Origin: Norana najaformis
Taxonomy: Eukaryota > Annelida > Clitellata > Crassiclitellata > Hormogastridae
Reading direction: 5' to 3'
Assembly: GCA_964023275.1 (NCBI GenBank)
Contig: OZ029914.1
Coordinates: 44,628,937-44,692,936, forward strand
Length of the DNA: 64,000 nucleotides
The notes under the pieces are model-generated. The model was given only the letters and a program-made list of their open reading frames with translations, was not told the DNA's origin and searched no databases. This document shows, one piece after another, positions 11,671 to 23,215 of this stretch. Position 1 is the stretch's first letter; each line of letters starts with the position of its first letter. A program made the translations under genes and the position numbers.

Positions 11671-12033
11671 GTAACCAAGATGCTGGCCGTTGTCGTGTGC
11701 ATCTTCGCCATTCTGTGGCTGCCCTATCGCGCCTACGTCGTGTACAACTCGTTCGCCAGGCAGCGCTTTGAGGACTTGTGGTTCCTGTTGTTCTGTCGCC
11801 TAATGGTCTACATCAATAGCGCCATCAACCCAATCCTCTACAACGCCATGTCCGTCAAGTTCCGCTGGGCATTCCGCCGACTGCTGTTCTGCGGAAGGAA
11901 CCCGGCGCCTCACAAGGGACTCAGCCAGTACACGCAGGTGTCGCACGCAACCTCGGCGCTGGAGTACGTCGAACTGCGGGGTACCTCCGCTACTCACCAG
12001 AGGATCAGCACCGTGCATTCGGTCCAGAAATAA
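11671..12033 (+). CDS. TRHR: TRH-receptor-like GPCR, last exon (TM6, TM7, C-terminal tail)
   Basis: This is the last exon of the GPCR begun at 2-370. The acceptor TTTCCAAG lies just before 11,671, phase 0 matches the upstream donor, and the stop TAA is at 12,031-12,033. It starts VTKMLAVVV, the exact kind of sequence that opens TM6 in vertebrate TRH receptors. [15 protein letters not shown] follows, then ENWFLLFCR-like DLWFLLFCR, and TM7 with [10 protein letters not shown] (the NPxxY motif). The cytoplasmic tail [12 protein letters not shown] contains a Cys that could be palmitoylated. The tail is short, about 45 residues after helix 8, and Ser/Thr-rich. The splice positions and the strong TM6/TM7 match make the receptor identity firm at family level. 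Whether the ligand is TRH-like cannot be told from sequence alone. Confidence 0.9.
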   Translation, partial: VTKMLAVVVCIFAILWLPYRAYVVYNSFARQRFEDLWFLLFCRLMVYINSAINPILYNAMSVKFRWAFRRLLFCGRNPAPHKGLSQYTQVSHATSALEYVELRGTSATHQRISTVHSVQK

Positions 12034-12189
12034 GAGTTAGAAGTATGCAGTGAAAAAAAAAGCCAGTTTATCGAGCTAATCACACATGGCAACCAACGTG
12101 TATCCGTCAACATACACGCATGGCCTGGTCCATTGGATTTCGACCGGGCTTCTCCGACCGGTTGCAATACTTGACTAACGTTCAACATG

Positions 12190-12260
12190 AAGCGACCATC
12201 GATTGATTCTTGTGCAGTATGATAATAGCGCTATAGAAGTCATTAAAATAAATTGGGATG
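12190..12260 (-). repeat. Fragment of dispersed repeat R1
   Basis: The reverse complement holds GACTTCTATAGCGC and ATCGATGGTCGCTTC, the R1 core. It sits just downstream of the GPCR stop, so the GPCR 3'UTR or its poly(A) site (an AATAAA is at 12,247-12,252) may overlap it. Confidence 0.6.
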
Positions 12261-12635
12261 TATCTGAATATTTATGTAGCGCCCTCTAAGAACATTTCCA
12301 AGGCGCTCCCCACTAGACACGATATTAGAGTTCCATAAAAACGATAAATCAACCCGGCTTGACCCCTCGATTTCTGACCTGGCACCAAAACTGGCCAACC
12401 AACATGGCTGTCGCGAACTTGAATTGATGTAGCGCAGGTGAATAAGCTGGTCTCCCTGGTGCGGCTTTTGTGTGAAGCTGAGAAGTCCGGAGATTTACAT
12501 TTGCATTTACCCATGCGAGTGAAGCTCGAATACTCTAAAGATTTCTACCAGCAGGCTCTCTCATGCACGTAGGACCGAACGGAATTTCTCCCGAGGTCAA
12601 CAGCAAGTAGCTACTTCATTTTAATACATTGGCCT

Positions 12636-12740
12636 ATAAATGTAAAATGTAAATGTACAAGGTTTTCTATAGAGAGCGTTTGGCTTCCACCTTAATCCTT
12701 TTTCAATGAATTTACCCGGCGACGAGGGCAAGTGATCAGT
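12636..12740 (+). repeat. Copy of dispersed repeat R3
   Basis: The segment starts with TGTAAA units and has TTTTCTATAGAG and TTTTTCAATGAATTTA, matching the R3 family at 15,007, 38,440, 45,360 and 58,830. Confidence 0.6.
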
Positions 12741-12979
12741 TCTCTGCCTTTCCAGGTGATCTTCCCCAGTGACGAATCCAGGATTGCTTGGGTGGAGGAC
12801 AAGGGAATTTTCAGAGGGGGCAGTACACCATGTACGGATCTGGTCTAAGGGACTCCGGCATTTAACCAAGAGCGACGCGGGATGCGAACCGCCGCCCCTT
12901 CGTCCATAGCTAAATCCGCCACTGATCTTCCTACTGACAATATGCCCGAGTTCGCTGGATAGCGAAAGTAGAACAGAAA

Positions 12980-13075
12980 TCTTAATATATCTTTCTGAAT
13001 CCGGGCGTGGGATTGAACCCTCGACCGACAGTCGATGACACTCAGCACCCGACTGCAGTGCATCCTCTATGCAAA
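12980..13075 (-). mobile_element. tRNA-derived SINE-like element
   Basis: On the minus strand a GGGTGCTGAGTGTC segment (A-box-like) is followed by the B box GGTTCAATCCC with tRNA-like spacing. The arms do not form a full tRNA. Confidence 0.45.
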
Positions 13076-13424
13076 GTATCTGAGTGGTGTAAGTGGACGC
13101 TGTCTGGTAGAAATTTATACATCATTGTGTCTAGAGAGTCGTGTTGTATTTGTATACTGGCCTAAACAAGGTCAGGCAGCTTTTACATCATCCCTTTTCT
13201 GTAGTTATGACGCAGAACCATATTTACATGTATAGGCAAACAACACCCACACGATGAGGACAATGTACACAGCTTTAATGATACTCAGTCACTTGAATGT
13301 TTTAGACTCATCATCGTCGTCGTCGCCGTCGTCGTCGTCATCATTGCCATAAGTGATTGTACGGATTTGGTTACAAATTCTACAGGTTCAGTTTGATGCC
13401 ACGTGTCGTTGCTTGCTTGTTGCC

Positions 13425-13765
13425 TTAGACTGCATTGCGTTGCGTTGCACACCAGTTCATTACATTACACTGCATTTACATTACGTTACATTAGGCTACA
13501 TTACATTGCTTAGCATTGTATTGCGTTGCACTGCATTACGTCGCATTACTTTATGTTGCATTGCCATACGTTGCGTTACATTGCACCACATAGCATCGCA
13601 TTACATTATGTTGCAGTGCATTACATTACGTTGCGTTACATTGCATTGCATTACTTTACGTTGCATTACGTTACATAGCATTGCATCACGTTGCATTGCA
13701 AAGCATAGCATTACATGGCATCGCATTACATGATGTTGCATTGCATTGCATAGCATAGCATTATT
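13425..13765. repeat. Degenerate TTGCATTACGTTACA-type low-complexity tract
   Basis: About 340 bp of 5-bp steps (GCATT, ACATT, GCGTT, ACGTT) in irregular order. The 126-codon plus-strand frame over it is a product of the repeat. Confidence 0.88.
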
Positions 13766-14773
13766 TTAAGCGATGTAGACAAGAGAAACGGGATGAAGGC
13801 GGATGTTATAAAGAAGACGGGCAAGTGAAACCGATGTCTAAACTGAACGCAAGGATCGACAAGTGTTTCTCTGGCAGCTCCAGATGATGCTAAGATTAGC
13901 AAAACGTTTTAGTAATGTTGATGGAAAATCCAGTGTTGTCAATGCAAAAGCCACTCATTCAGTTACTTAAGCCTACGTAGTTTTTTGTTGACAACCCAAG
14001 ATGGCAGAGCATGTTGGCAGGTGGTTCAAATGCGCCATATAAATATTACATTACATTTACAATTCTCTGCAATGTGTTACGAGCGCTAGATGAATTTAAC
14101 ACCTCTTCAGCGTATGAAACGTTAACGTATTATTTATTTTTCAATTTACCCGTCGTTAGCAGCAATGTCACCCTTCAGAAACTAGTATTAATGTCTCTCT
14201 CCAAAAACGATACAATTTGTATAACAGGCTTGGGCATGCTGCGAACCCAAGATTGTCCATCTTACTGGAACCGGAATTCTACGCCATCAAAAGCAAACGG
14301 TATATTATACAAAAAGTGATGAGAAAATATGCGCAGAAGTTGGCTCCAATGTAGGCGTTAGGCGTCTCTTTCCTGCGAGTGCGGTCCAACACATTCAATG
14401 CAACACATTAATAACCAGAGCAGCGTAGCCGACATATTCAGTTAACAGATGTATGCAGTAATATTCGCAGTATGCAAGACACCTTGCTGCGTTCCAATGC
14501 ACGTAACTGAATAGCCATCCATCAGTCAAACTGTCTCTCGTATATCAACGTAGTTAATTATATCGGACAGTCAGTCGTTTGAGCGGAATGATCAATGCGT
14601 CGGAGAATACAACATGTTCTCGCAACGGAAGTCGCAGTAACAGTAGTAACAGCGCATGACCGGAACCTATGGCAATCAAAACGTGCAACACGTGTTTCTC
14701 ACTGCGATAGGTATGCGGCCGTGTGGAGAGCATTCCAGTACAGATGATGTATGAATGTACGAAGGCTACCGGG
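13766..14773. other. Intergenic region between GPCR and secreted-protein gene
   Basis: No supported gene. Short frames at 14,011-14,319 (plus) and 14,554-14,868 (minus) lack domains, splice context and family resemblance. The region ends in the TATA box of the next gene. Confidence 0.45.
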
Positions 14774-14780
14774 TATAAAT
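14774..14780 (+). promoter_or_regulatory. TATA box of the secreted-protein gene
   Basis: GGGTATAAATTGG lies 93 bp upstream of the ATG at 14,867. A start site about 25-35 bp downstream (about 14,800-14,810) would give a 5'UTR of about 60 bp. This is placed well for a strong tissue-specific promoter. The start site itself is inferred. Confidence 0.65.
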
Positions 14781-14866
14781 TGGTGTGATCGGAAGCATTG
14801 GTATTATTTGCAGTTGAAGCATCACATCGAAGTCTACTCGTTGTTGAGTTTCGGCCATATTTCACC

Positions 14867-15843
14867 ATGAAGTGTCTCTTAGTCTTTGCTTTGTGTTTTG
14901 TGGCCGCCTTGGCTGGAATTCCGGACGGTTATGCTCGCGGACGATACGCCTTCTACGGTCGCTATGGAGGTGAGTGTGGCTTCGATAACAGTTTTTAAAA
15001 ACGAGTCAAATGTAAATGTAACTGTATATGTTTTTCTATAGCGTCAGTATGACCTCGAACCTGATCATTTTTCAATTAATTAATTGGTTGAGATCCTTTA
15101 TCACCGCTGCCCGTTTGAATGGGCACCACGCCATTTAAGGTCCCAGTGTACGGACCGTGCTAGCCCGAGATTTAAATCTCTGAAAAAAGCCAGATGCGTT
15201 TCTGAGGTGATGTCCTCACACTTTGAAGTGAAGCAATGTCTAGAAACAACAGATACTAGGGGCTACAGATTAAAATCAACAATACTAGACAACAACAATA
15301 ATAATAATTTAAAGATTTGTTTGTCATATAATTAGCTCGTTTGACTGCGTACACCCTTAAAAACGATTCTGACAGAAAGTTATCTAAACACCAATTGCGT
15401 TCAAACACTGGGTTATATAACGAGAAGAGACGAGACAGCATCATGATCTAAGGGTAAAGTCATGAGACATAGTTCTAGAATTGACTTATGGTTTCCATAT
15501 AAGCTGAATCGCAGTTGTCTACATCAGTAGAGAACTTGAACTTTCGTAATCAAATGTCTGATTTCTCACAACAGGCAAATGTGGCAACGATGGTTTCTAC
15601 TACAAGGACGATTATTCGTTCGTCATCTGTTCGAACGGCAACGCCTACGAACAGCCCTGTGCTCCCGGTTCACGTAACTCCGGCTACGACCATTACCGCC
15701 ACGGTACCCACTACTACTACCGCGACTTCTGTGACGTCAACCTCGTCGACTACGGCGCTGGCATTCCATACGGATATGGTCACCACGGCGCCGGCTATGG
15801 ATACGGTCAAGGGGCTGGATATGGACATGGTCCCCGTTATTAA
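14867..15843 (+). CDS. Small secreted Gly/Tyr-rich protein with CBM14-like (peritrophin-A) domain
   Basis: Two coding exons, 14,867-14,969 and 15,575-15,843, are joined over a phase-1 intron (G|GTGAGT...CAACAG|GC). They give 123 aa and stop at TAA 15,841-15,843. The start context TTCACCATG is good. Residues 1-16/17 (MKCLLVFALCFVAALAG) are a typical signal peptide. Residues from about 36 hold a Cys pattern C-x15-C-x9-C-x23-C around FYYKDDYSF and ICSNGNAYEQPCAPGS, which resembles the CBM14 core. However, the usual second Cys is Tyr (DDYS) and the sixth is missing. The C-terminal 35 residues are G/Y/H repeats (GYGHHGAGYGYG). CBM14 proteins bind chitin in peritrophic, cuticular or shell matrices, so an extracellular structural role is likely. 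Loss of two Cys makes binding uncertain. There is no link to its neighbours. Confidence 0.8.
15007..15220 (+). repeat. Copy of dispersed repeat R3 in the intron
   Basis: It begins TGTAAATGTAACTG and has TGTTTTTCTATAGCG, then CATTTTTCAATTAATTAA and GAGATCC. It matches 38,440-38,660 closely enough to be the same family. It lies within the intron of the secreted-protein gene (14,970-15,574). Confidence 0.65.
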
Positions 15844-15910
15844 TTCAGGCGACTTATTAGAACTGATATAGTTGGCCTGAACGTAATCTTCAGAAATTTG
15901 ATTATGGTTA

Positions 15911-15916
15911 AATAAA
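15911..15916 (+). terminator. Poly(A) signal AATAAA
   Basis: Canonical AATAAA 68 bp after the stop codon of the secreted-protein gene, in an AT-rich context. Confidence 0.7.
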
Positions 15917-16235
15917 TAATTTTCAGAAAGTCACGCAGTGTTTGAAATATTATAAATGCAGTTTAGAAGCATATAGCGTTCCTTACTTGAAATCGTAATA
16001 TCAGACATTATATCTACTGTATATTGTCTGAACACTTTAATCGTTCACAATGAATACATGCCAAAAATTAATCGGTCTTCTATTTGGCCAAATGCAACTG
16101 TTGGTCAATGCAGAAGCTATTCGTTAGTTAGTGTTCTAACTCTAGTGCAACAGTTGCAACATGATATATGCAAATGTAAATGTTAAAAAGCAACTCTAGA
16201 CCTCTCGTATGTAGCGAACTAGACTATGCCACGTG

Positions 16236-16241
16236 TTTATT
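16236..16241 (-). terminator. Candidate poly(A) signal of SDR gene 1
   Basis: TTTATT on the plus strand (AATAAA on minus) is about 190 bp past the stop codon of SDR gene 1. The position is plausible and the use is unproven. Confidence 0.35.
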
Positions 16242-16429
16242 GCAATGTCAGTTCAAGCTCTAAAACTCATTACATATTCAACACCGTAATTATCTGATCT
16301 TAATACCGTAATGTGGCTATCATAATAGATCAGAAAATGGTGAATCTAAAGAATTGAGCGTTTGCTGAGGTCAGAATGTCAAAATGCTCTTCACTTGTAG
16401 CTGCCAAATTCTTGTTGGGAGCATTCCTG

Positions 16430-18731
16430 TCAGCGCATAATTTTCTTAGCTGTGGTCGGCAAAGGACGACCTGATTCGAACCTTCTGAGAATCCAATCTC
16501 CCAGCCATTCCGGCATGCTCAGGATTGGAACATATTTGTACTTGGCGTCATTTCCAACTACATAGCGCTCCCGGGGAAATCTTCCGAGAAGAGCATGTTC
16601 ATAGACATCGACAACGTCTGTTAAACTGTCAGAAGGGTTATCCATAATAGCTGTCGTATCGTTGTCAATTACTGTAAACAAATCAAGGGTAAATGGACAA
16701 TAAATGTAAACAAAACAAGGGCTATTTACGTGTGCTAACAATAGTTAGCGGCGTACCAGAAAGAAAACAATTGGTATTTACGGATTCCGTATTGTTTTGG
16801 CAACCAGAAGGCCAAGTCAAAGAACCAGTGAGAAAGTATTGTCATGCCATAAGTGGTTGACGCGTTATTGAGAACGTTAGTTCACTTCGGAATGTCTCTT
16901 TGCATTTCATAAGTTTTAGTTTTATGACATAAGTCTGTAAAGTGTCATATCCCTATTCAATAAATAAAGCATTCACGCATTTGTTAATTGTTCGTTCGTT
17001 CATTTATTCATTCGTTCGTTCATAAAACCAACATATGTATATGAGCTTAGACATTGACCACGTGAGATGTTTTTAAACTTATTCAACCCTGCCAATGGAC
17101 ATACTTAGTAATTGTTGCGCGCAAATTCATGTCATAATTTAAATTTGTATCCGCATTTGCTTCAAACATCTTAAACCTACTATATTGAGCTGTTTCTTCT
17201 CCATATTGATGTTTTACTTCGGGCGATGCCTTCTGCCACGCCTGAGCACATGCTGTAAAAATTTCTTGTTCAGCCATGTGCGTCCTGTAAGATCCTGGTT
17301 CAATCACACTAGCTTTACAACCGAAATAGTAAATGGTACGCCTATCAAAACATAAGAAACGAATCGATTATTCCAATATATGACCTGATAGAATGATATG
17401 TGGTACGATATACGAATGTAACCCAATGCATTCCTGAGTGAGCTCAAATAGGCCGTTTTCTGTAAAGGTCGAAAAGATTTATCTAACAGCAACAATGTGC
17501 TCCACACTACACTAGACTAAGCTATACAACACTACATCACACCACAGACACTAAACTGCATTACACTACATTGCAATAAGGTACAATACAACACAATGCA
17601 AAATAGTACAATATCTCCTCATACACATACACATACAAAGGAAGGACATGTGAAACTGAAAATTGGGATAGCATAAAAAACTTTAATGACTGCAAATAAT
17701 CGTTTCAACACTAAGAAGCTAGATATAAAGCCAGATTTAAAATTCCAATGGAGATCAATTCTACATCTCATTCAGGACACAAAGATAAAATCGTTGTGGT
17801 ACTCCAGGGTTGCAGCTGAACTTGAACTTTAACCCCAGTAAGCAACCCCATAAGCAATATTGTTGGATTTAGCAATTAATTAGCTTGTCTAGTAAAACAA
17901 CAGTTATTAAGAAAAAATGTAAACCGTACCGAATGCCGTCAGTGAAAGCCTCCACCCCGTATTTAGTTATGCAATATGGGAGGATTACTGGAGTGGCGAA
18001 ACGACCCAGAATGCTGGCAGTGTTCACGATTCGACCCTTCTCTATTTTAACCAAAGGCAGAAACGTCATGGTGACGTCAATTAGACCCCAGAGATTGACG
18101 TCACACTCCCTCCTGTAGTCTTCAACGGTAAGCCAATCAGGAGATCCGACACTTGTAACTACTCCCGCGTTGTTCAAAACTCCCCAAAGACCTTGAATGT
18201 GCAAAATAAGTCAAAAGATAGACAAGTTGATATCTAATCTAATCCAATGATTTTTATAGCGCCAACGGCATCAGTCGCTGGTCGTTTTAGAAATTTAAAT
18301 GCAAAAAGGCATTCTCAGTAATAAGGTATTTTATTTGATAATTATAATAATAAAATTAATGATAATCGAAAAGCTATATATTGTGCTATAGGACTGTTCA
18401 TACCTCTTCCCGGCGGTAGTTTCGCCTTCACGTATTCCAGTGCATTGCGAACACTTTCTTTCTTAGTGACATCCAAAGACATGGCGTGCAGACGTTCAGA
18501 GCAAACCTTCTTCAGTTCCGTTTCTCCCATCTCTGTCAAACATCCGGCAAAGACATGACATCCCAATAGTTCCAGTCTCTTCACTATCAGGTTCCCAAAT
18601 CCAGTGTCACATCCCGTCACGAGGATGTAACGATCTGTGTAGTTGCCAACTCGTGGAATCCGAATCATGTGATCCAAGATTTTATACATGATGAAGAAAA
18701 TGACGATGCAAAGATCAAGTGAACAGAACAT
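16430..18731 (-). CDS. SDR gene 1: retinol dehydrogenase / 17-beta-HSD6-like, membrane-anchored
   Basis: Four minus-strand exons: 18,731-18,404, 18,191-17,930, 17,341-17,181 and 16,671-16,430 (TGA). Junction phases are 1, 2 and 1, all GT-AG, giving 330 aa. Residues 2-19 form a hydrophobic N-terminal anchor. TGCDTGFG (39-46) is the NAD(P) motif. NNAG is at 116-119. The catalytic set is Asn142, Ser169, Tyr182 and Lys186 (YCITK). VIEPGSYRT opens the variable substrate loop in exon 3, and the C-terminal part has DVYEHALLGRFPRERY. Length and motif order fit the SDR9C group, which oxidises or reduces retinoids and steroids with NAD(H) at the ER membrane. The substrate here is unknown. This is the first and one of the most divergent copies: exon 3 is 3 nt shorter and exon 4 has a 9-nt longer linker than most. 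Confidence 0.88.
18232..18295 (+). repeat. R1 repeat fragment in intron 1 of SDR gene 1
   Basis: TCTAATCTAATCCAATGA, then TATAGCGCC and GGCATCAGTCGCTGGTCG, match the head of R1. It lies in the 212-bp intron 1. Confidence 0.55.
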
Positions 18732-19732
18732 CTTTCTTTATGAAGTAAGGGCTTTAATGCTTATTTTAAAATGTGGCTCACACACTGACTTTACTGCGAA
18801 GTCCTTAAGTTCCAACACATCTTCACATACAACAGATTTGTCATTTGCACGCCACAAAAAGCATCTGTATTCGCTAAACAAGAAGGCTATTGATGGATGG
18901 ACGGCACTGCATTAGTCTAATATAATATTATTACATTATTGATAATTAAGGCATGTTATCAAACAAGCAAGAACTCCCTTGAACACGGCCTCTTCGACGG
19001 CCTCCCAGTATTAAAAAAATAATGCGAGTTATCATTTGTTTATTTAAGGACGCCCCTCGTATGAGAGTAGGTGGGCGTCTTCTGCTATATGTTACTATCG
19101 AGGATTTACTTAGTTTGCTAGCCGAAGTCCTCAAACCATAGACAGTAAGGACACTAATAATGGTCTGAATTTCGAACTCGAAGTCCCTTTCTTTGCCAAT
19201 GGTTCTTGTAGTACGATTATTCATCCTGATGTATTGAACAGTCGATGCCAATTTACAGTTATCCTCAGATTCATGTCCACCCCAGATTCAGATTTACTGC
19301 ACATACAGTAGGAAGTGTTTTAATAATTGTGATTTTAATTTTAATAACCACAATTCATATAGCTCTTTCAAAAGAAACTTTCCAGAGGCTTTCCTAACTT
19401 TACAAAACGAAACCATTATTGAGCATAATAGCTGAAAAATAAATAGCTAGATAAATTGATTAATTAATTACTTAATGATAATAATAATCAATAATAGTAA
19501 TAATAATTATAAATAATAGAAATAGAAATAAAATAATAATAATAATAATGCTATAATGCCATCACTTTCCGGGGCACGTTTCCTGATGTTGCTGAGGACG
19601 AAGCCTGATTTCCCAGACAACCCTTTACAGCTCCTTGAGTAATTTTTCAGTTCCTGAGGGATTATACTTACCTCGGGCAAAAACTAATAATAATGAATAG
19701 CTAATTTAAGTGGCACAACTGACAGGCATGGT
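18732..19732. other. Intergenic region between SDR genes 2 and 1
   Basis: AT-rich with short AAT runs (about 19,470-19,550) and a CTGAGGGATTATACTTACCTCGG tail-like segment split over about 19,655-19,680. No frame with a recognisable domain. The promoter of SDR gene 1 should lie at its left end, but no clear TATA box is seen. Confidence 0.45.
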
Positions 19733-22700
19733 CTACTGCTTCAACACAGCCTGGGGATAAGGACAGCCCGAATCAAGCTTCCTAAGAATCCAGTCTCCCA
19801 GCCATTCTGGCAACGCCTGGATCGGAATGAAGACGTATTTGGCATCTCTTCCAACGAGGTAACGATCGAGAGGGAATCGGCCAAGAAGGGCATGCTCATA
19901 GGCATCGACCACGTCCGCCAAACGACGGGAGCCCAAATTCACGAGCAGACTGCATCCCTCTTCGATAACTGAAACACACGTCAAATGACTGTAATCGTAA
20001 TCGTAATTCCGAGATTTCTACAGCGCCCAACGAAAGCCACGTCTCGGGGACCAGCTTATTCACAGACGCTCAGTCAAAATAAAATCGATAGGCAAAAGGG
20101 TTCGGTTCCAGGTTAAGATCCAAAAGTCAGGCGGAGAGACGGCGTGGCAGCTATGGGGATGGTGATTGGGGTTGGAGAGGAGGGAGAGATAAGAGGAGGA
20201 AGGGTGTGAGGGTAGGATCTGTGAAAGAGGAATGTTTTCAGCTTTGAGTGAAAGGCCGATGCAGACATTTCAAGCGATGGAGCATCGATGAGTTTGTATG
20301 ATGGGTCAGAAAACTGTCGCAGTTCTGGGGGAAGTTTATTTGTCCAACAGTAGAAACATATAGTAGTCCTAATTGCTATTTATTTTATTCAAAGCACGAA
20401 ATAAGTAACTGTGAATCTGAGACAATGGTAATTTCACATCTTTCTTTATACAAACGTGTAAAAGATTATATTTACTTTCATAGCAATTTCTCATTCTTTT
20501 TTATATATTAGTATAGGCTATATAAATATTTTTGAAACTGTTTCATTTTCAAATATGAAAATAACCACAACCATCTTGGTTGACATGGGTTTCAGCGTAT
20601 TAGTTTCTAACGCCTAACACACATGATGAAAATAAGGAATAAATGATGGTTATAATAATAATAATAATATTAATAATCATAACTGACAACTCAACGCTTC
20701 ACAGCACATTCTTCGTGCCAGAACTTGACCGTTCCAGATGATCTACGTATATGTTTTTAAATCCCGAGGGAGCATATGTACCTCGGGGCCAAAGAACAAT
20801 TAAAATAATAGAAAAAATGTGTGTTGACCATGTCTGGCGTATTCTTCTCCGTATTGAGCTTTGACAATCGGTGGGGCTTGGTTCCAAAACTCAGCACATC
20901 TGGCGCAAAGCTTTTCCTTGATGGCAGGTTTATTTAGATGAACACCTGGTTCGACAAGAATGGCCTTGCAACTGAAATGGCTGATTGTACGACTGTAACA
21001 CAACAGCAGATGAATTATCATGATTTGATGTTACAATCGCTTTCAGCAATCTTTGCTGTAACTCATTATTATCTTTAAAACCCATCTGCAATAGAAGCTT
21101 TTTGAATGTGTAAGTAGGTTTCTAATCCATCTAATCTTGTGACTTCTATTGGGCCGTTATCATAATGCACCTGGCATCAATCGATGGTGGCTTCAGTAAA
21201 ACCGTGGTCAATATTTTGAATCCGTTGGAGAAGCCCGGCGAAAATCGTTAGATTAGAAAACTAGGAGTCAGCTACGGTGGGTAAGTAAGTTGTAAAGACG
21301 AGTCTTAAGTGTAGACTTGAAGAACACTAAAGAACCAACAGAACGTACAGAACGGCTCAGTGAATTCCTAAGCTTCATACCAACCTCCAAGAACGCCAGA
21401 GAGCCCAACACTACGCTGGTGCAAGTAGTAAGTAAGTAAGGAATGCATTTGTTAACATGCCAAAATGTCCATCTACTCAGCGAGGAATCTTAAGCGTGAG
21501 TGGGTCACAGCGGTCAGAAAACAAAACCAAGAGGATACAAATAGCATTCTCAAGGAACTAATTCGTAAGTGACCCACTGAAGTAAGCTATCGAATGGGAT
21601 GAGAAAGAATGCTTTGTCGGATTGAGGGAATTCGTTCAAAACAGTTGCTCACAAAAGGCTTGAATAGTACAACATCTTAATATTTTCAGACTGACTGAAT
21701 GAATGAATGATTATAATTCCAGGTAAGTCGAACCGAAGTCCGTCGGTGAAGGCCTCAATTCCGTATTTCGATAGGCAGTACGGCAGAACCGTAGCTACAG
21801 ACACACGTCCCAGCATACTGGCCATGTTGACCACTCGACCCTTTTCCCTCTTAACCAAGGGCAGAAACGTCAGCGTGACGTCAATCAAACCCCATAGGTT
21901 GACATCGCATTCGCTCTTGAAGTCTTCCACCGATAGCCAGTCTGGAGCGCCGATCTTCGTCAGAAGTCCTGCATTGTTCACAACTCCCCAAAGCCCTGGT
22001 TTCATGTAAATACAAACATCTCACAATACAGATAATTGTCAGCAATTATACAGCAATTTTTCCATAAGCCTCGCTCGGCTTCTCTTCGTGATGTACATAT
22101 CCCTCGCTATTACACGTCTACATAACATTTCTTTTCTCTGGAAAAGTCTTCCAAGTAACCTTCGTAACGTTCCTATTAACTCTCAGCAGGCAACATTCTC
22201 TTCGCTTGTTAAGACTCATTTCTTTAAATCCTGTGGGGAGCCATGTTCCCAGCGCTTTTGAGGGGTTCCTAAAATGAGCTCTTTAAAAGTTCAGATAGAC
22301 CTGCATACATACATTGGTAGCCTGTTCGTGACTTCACATGACGTACAAGGAAAAAACTCGAGATTGCCCTGTACAAGTCGAAGTATGGTTGTTCACTATG
22401 ATGCTATATATCAATTGTAACAAACGTTGCACTGACATTGAGCAGAGCAACTACGATCACTTTGACTTCATTCATATCGACATTATTATATGCTCAACGG
22501 GAGGCTATTTCGGATAGAGTCACTTTAGAGCTTTTATGAAATGCCGACTTGATAATCGTCAGTAGGCCATGAAAGCCAAAAATACAGTCTAGCTGCCTTC
22601 TAGCTGGGTCCATACACAGCCCGTTCAAGGGACCTATCAGTTTTCATATATAATAAAAATTACTTGCAGAAAATAAATACAATGCTAAATTAATACCAGG

Positions 22701-23215
22701 TAAGCCTCCAAACCTTGTGCAAAATCTGTGACTTTTTGTTTAAACTTCATAAAGTTCTATGCTTTTTCGGTTCGTAAAAAGCACTCAAAACAAAAAATCT
22801 TTGAATAAACAAAACTATTTAATTCCAAAATGCAGGTTTTCCAAAAAGGTCTAATAATTTTGAGAAAGTGTCATGACATCAATCTACCTCTTCTTTCTGG
22901 TAACTGTCCCTTTACATATTCAAGTGCACTGCGAACACTTTCTTTCTTAGTGACGTCCAAAGAGATGGCGTGTAGACGTTCAGAGCAGACCTTCTTCAAT
23001 TCCGCTACTCCCTTCTCCGTTAAGCATCCGGCAAAAACATGACATCCCAGTTGATCCAGTCTCTTCGCTATCGAGTTCCCAAATCCAGTGTCACATCCAG
23101 TCACGAGGATATAACGATCTTTGTAGTTGCCAACTCGTGGGATCCGGATGAGGCGATCGAAGATTTTATAAAGGATGAAAGCAGTAACAAGGTAGACTGT
23201 CCAACACATACTCAT
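19733..23215 (-). CDS. SDR gene 2: retinol dehydrogenase / 17-beta-HSD6-like
   Basis: Exons on minus: 23,215-22,888, 21,995-21,734, 20,992-20,829 and 19,968-19,733. These give 329 aa with phases 1, 2 and 1. The start at 23,215 (MSMCW) keeps the N-terminus the same length as other copies; the Met two codons later is an alternative. There is a hydrophobic anchor, TGCDTGFG at 39-46, NNAG at 116-119, and catalytic Asn142, Ser169, Tyr182 and Lys186 (YCLSK). Exon 3 is unusual: RTISHFSCK replaces RTIYYFGCK, and the loop after VEPG is VHLNKPAIKEK, with many basic residues. This suggests a different substrate pocket. The exon-2 donor is G|GTTCGA, a weak match to consensus where siblings have GTATGA. 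Long introns of 892, 741 and 860 bp contain retroelement pieces. It is intact and probably functional. Confidence 0.86.
19990..20350 (-). mobile_element. LINE 3' end in intron 3 of SDR gene 2
   Basis: Read on minus it ends TTCGTTGGGCGCTGTAGAAA, then a TTACGATTACGATTAC tail, the same tail as at 3,130-3,225 and 35,205-35,285. The minus-strand translation upstream is broken but has the Pro/Ser/Leu-rich C-terminal look of CR1/L2-type ORF2 ends. Strongly truncated. Confidence 0.5.
21125..21430 (+). repeat. Long copy of dispersed repeat R1
   Basis: It begins TCTAATCCATCTAATC and contains CCGTTATCATAATGC, GGCATCAATCGATGG, TCCGTTGGAGAAGCC and CGGTGGGTAAGTAAGTTG. Other copies are at 27,165, 28,488 and 48,297. 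This copy continues past the others to about 21,430. No coding potential; probably a SINE or a LINE end. Confidence 0.65.
22060..22310 (+). mobile_element. Possible LINE 3' fragment in intron 1 of SDR gene 2
   Basis: The segment ends AAGCGC-like AGCGCTTTTGAGGGG after a TTTCTTTAAATCCTGTGG stretch, the style of other LINE ends here. The frame is broken and the assignment is weak. Confidence 0.3.

Noticed and set aside
15515-15871. 118-codon Thr-rich plus-strand frame
   Set aside because: It is another frame of the second exon of the secreted-protein gene. The spliced frame has a signal peptide, Cys pattern and correct phase.
22830-23042. Plus-strand frames antisense to SDR exon 1 (also 27,516-27,782, 37,274-37,653, 47,315-47,605, 57,665-57,907)
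   Set aside because: Shadows of conserved coding sequence on minus. They recur in all copies because the exon does.
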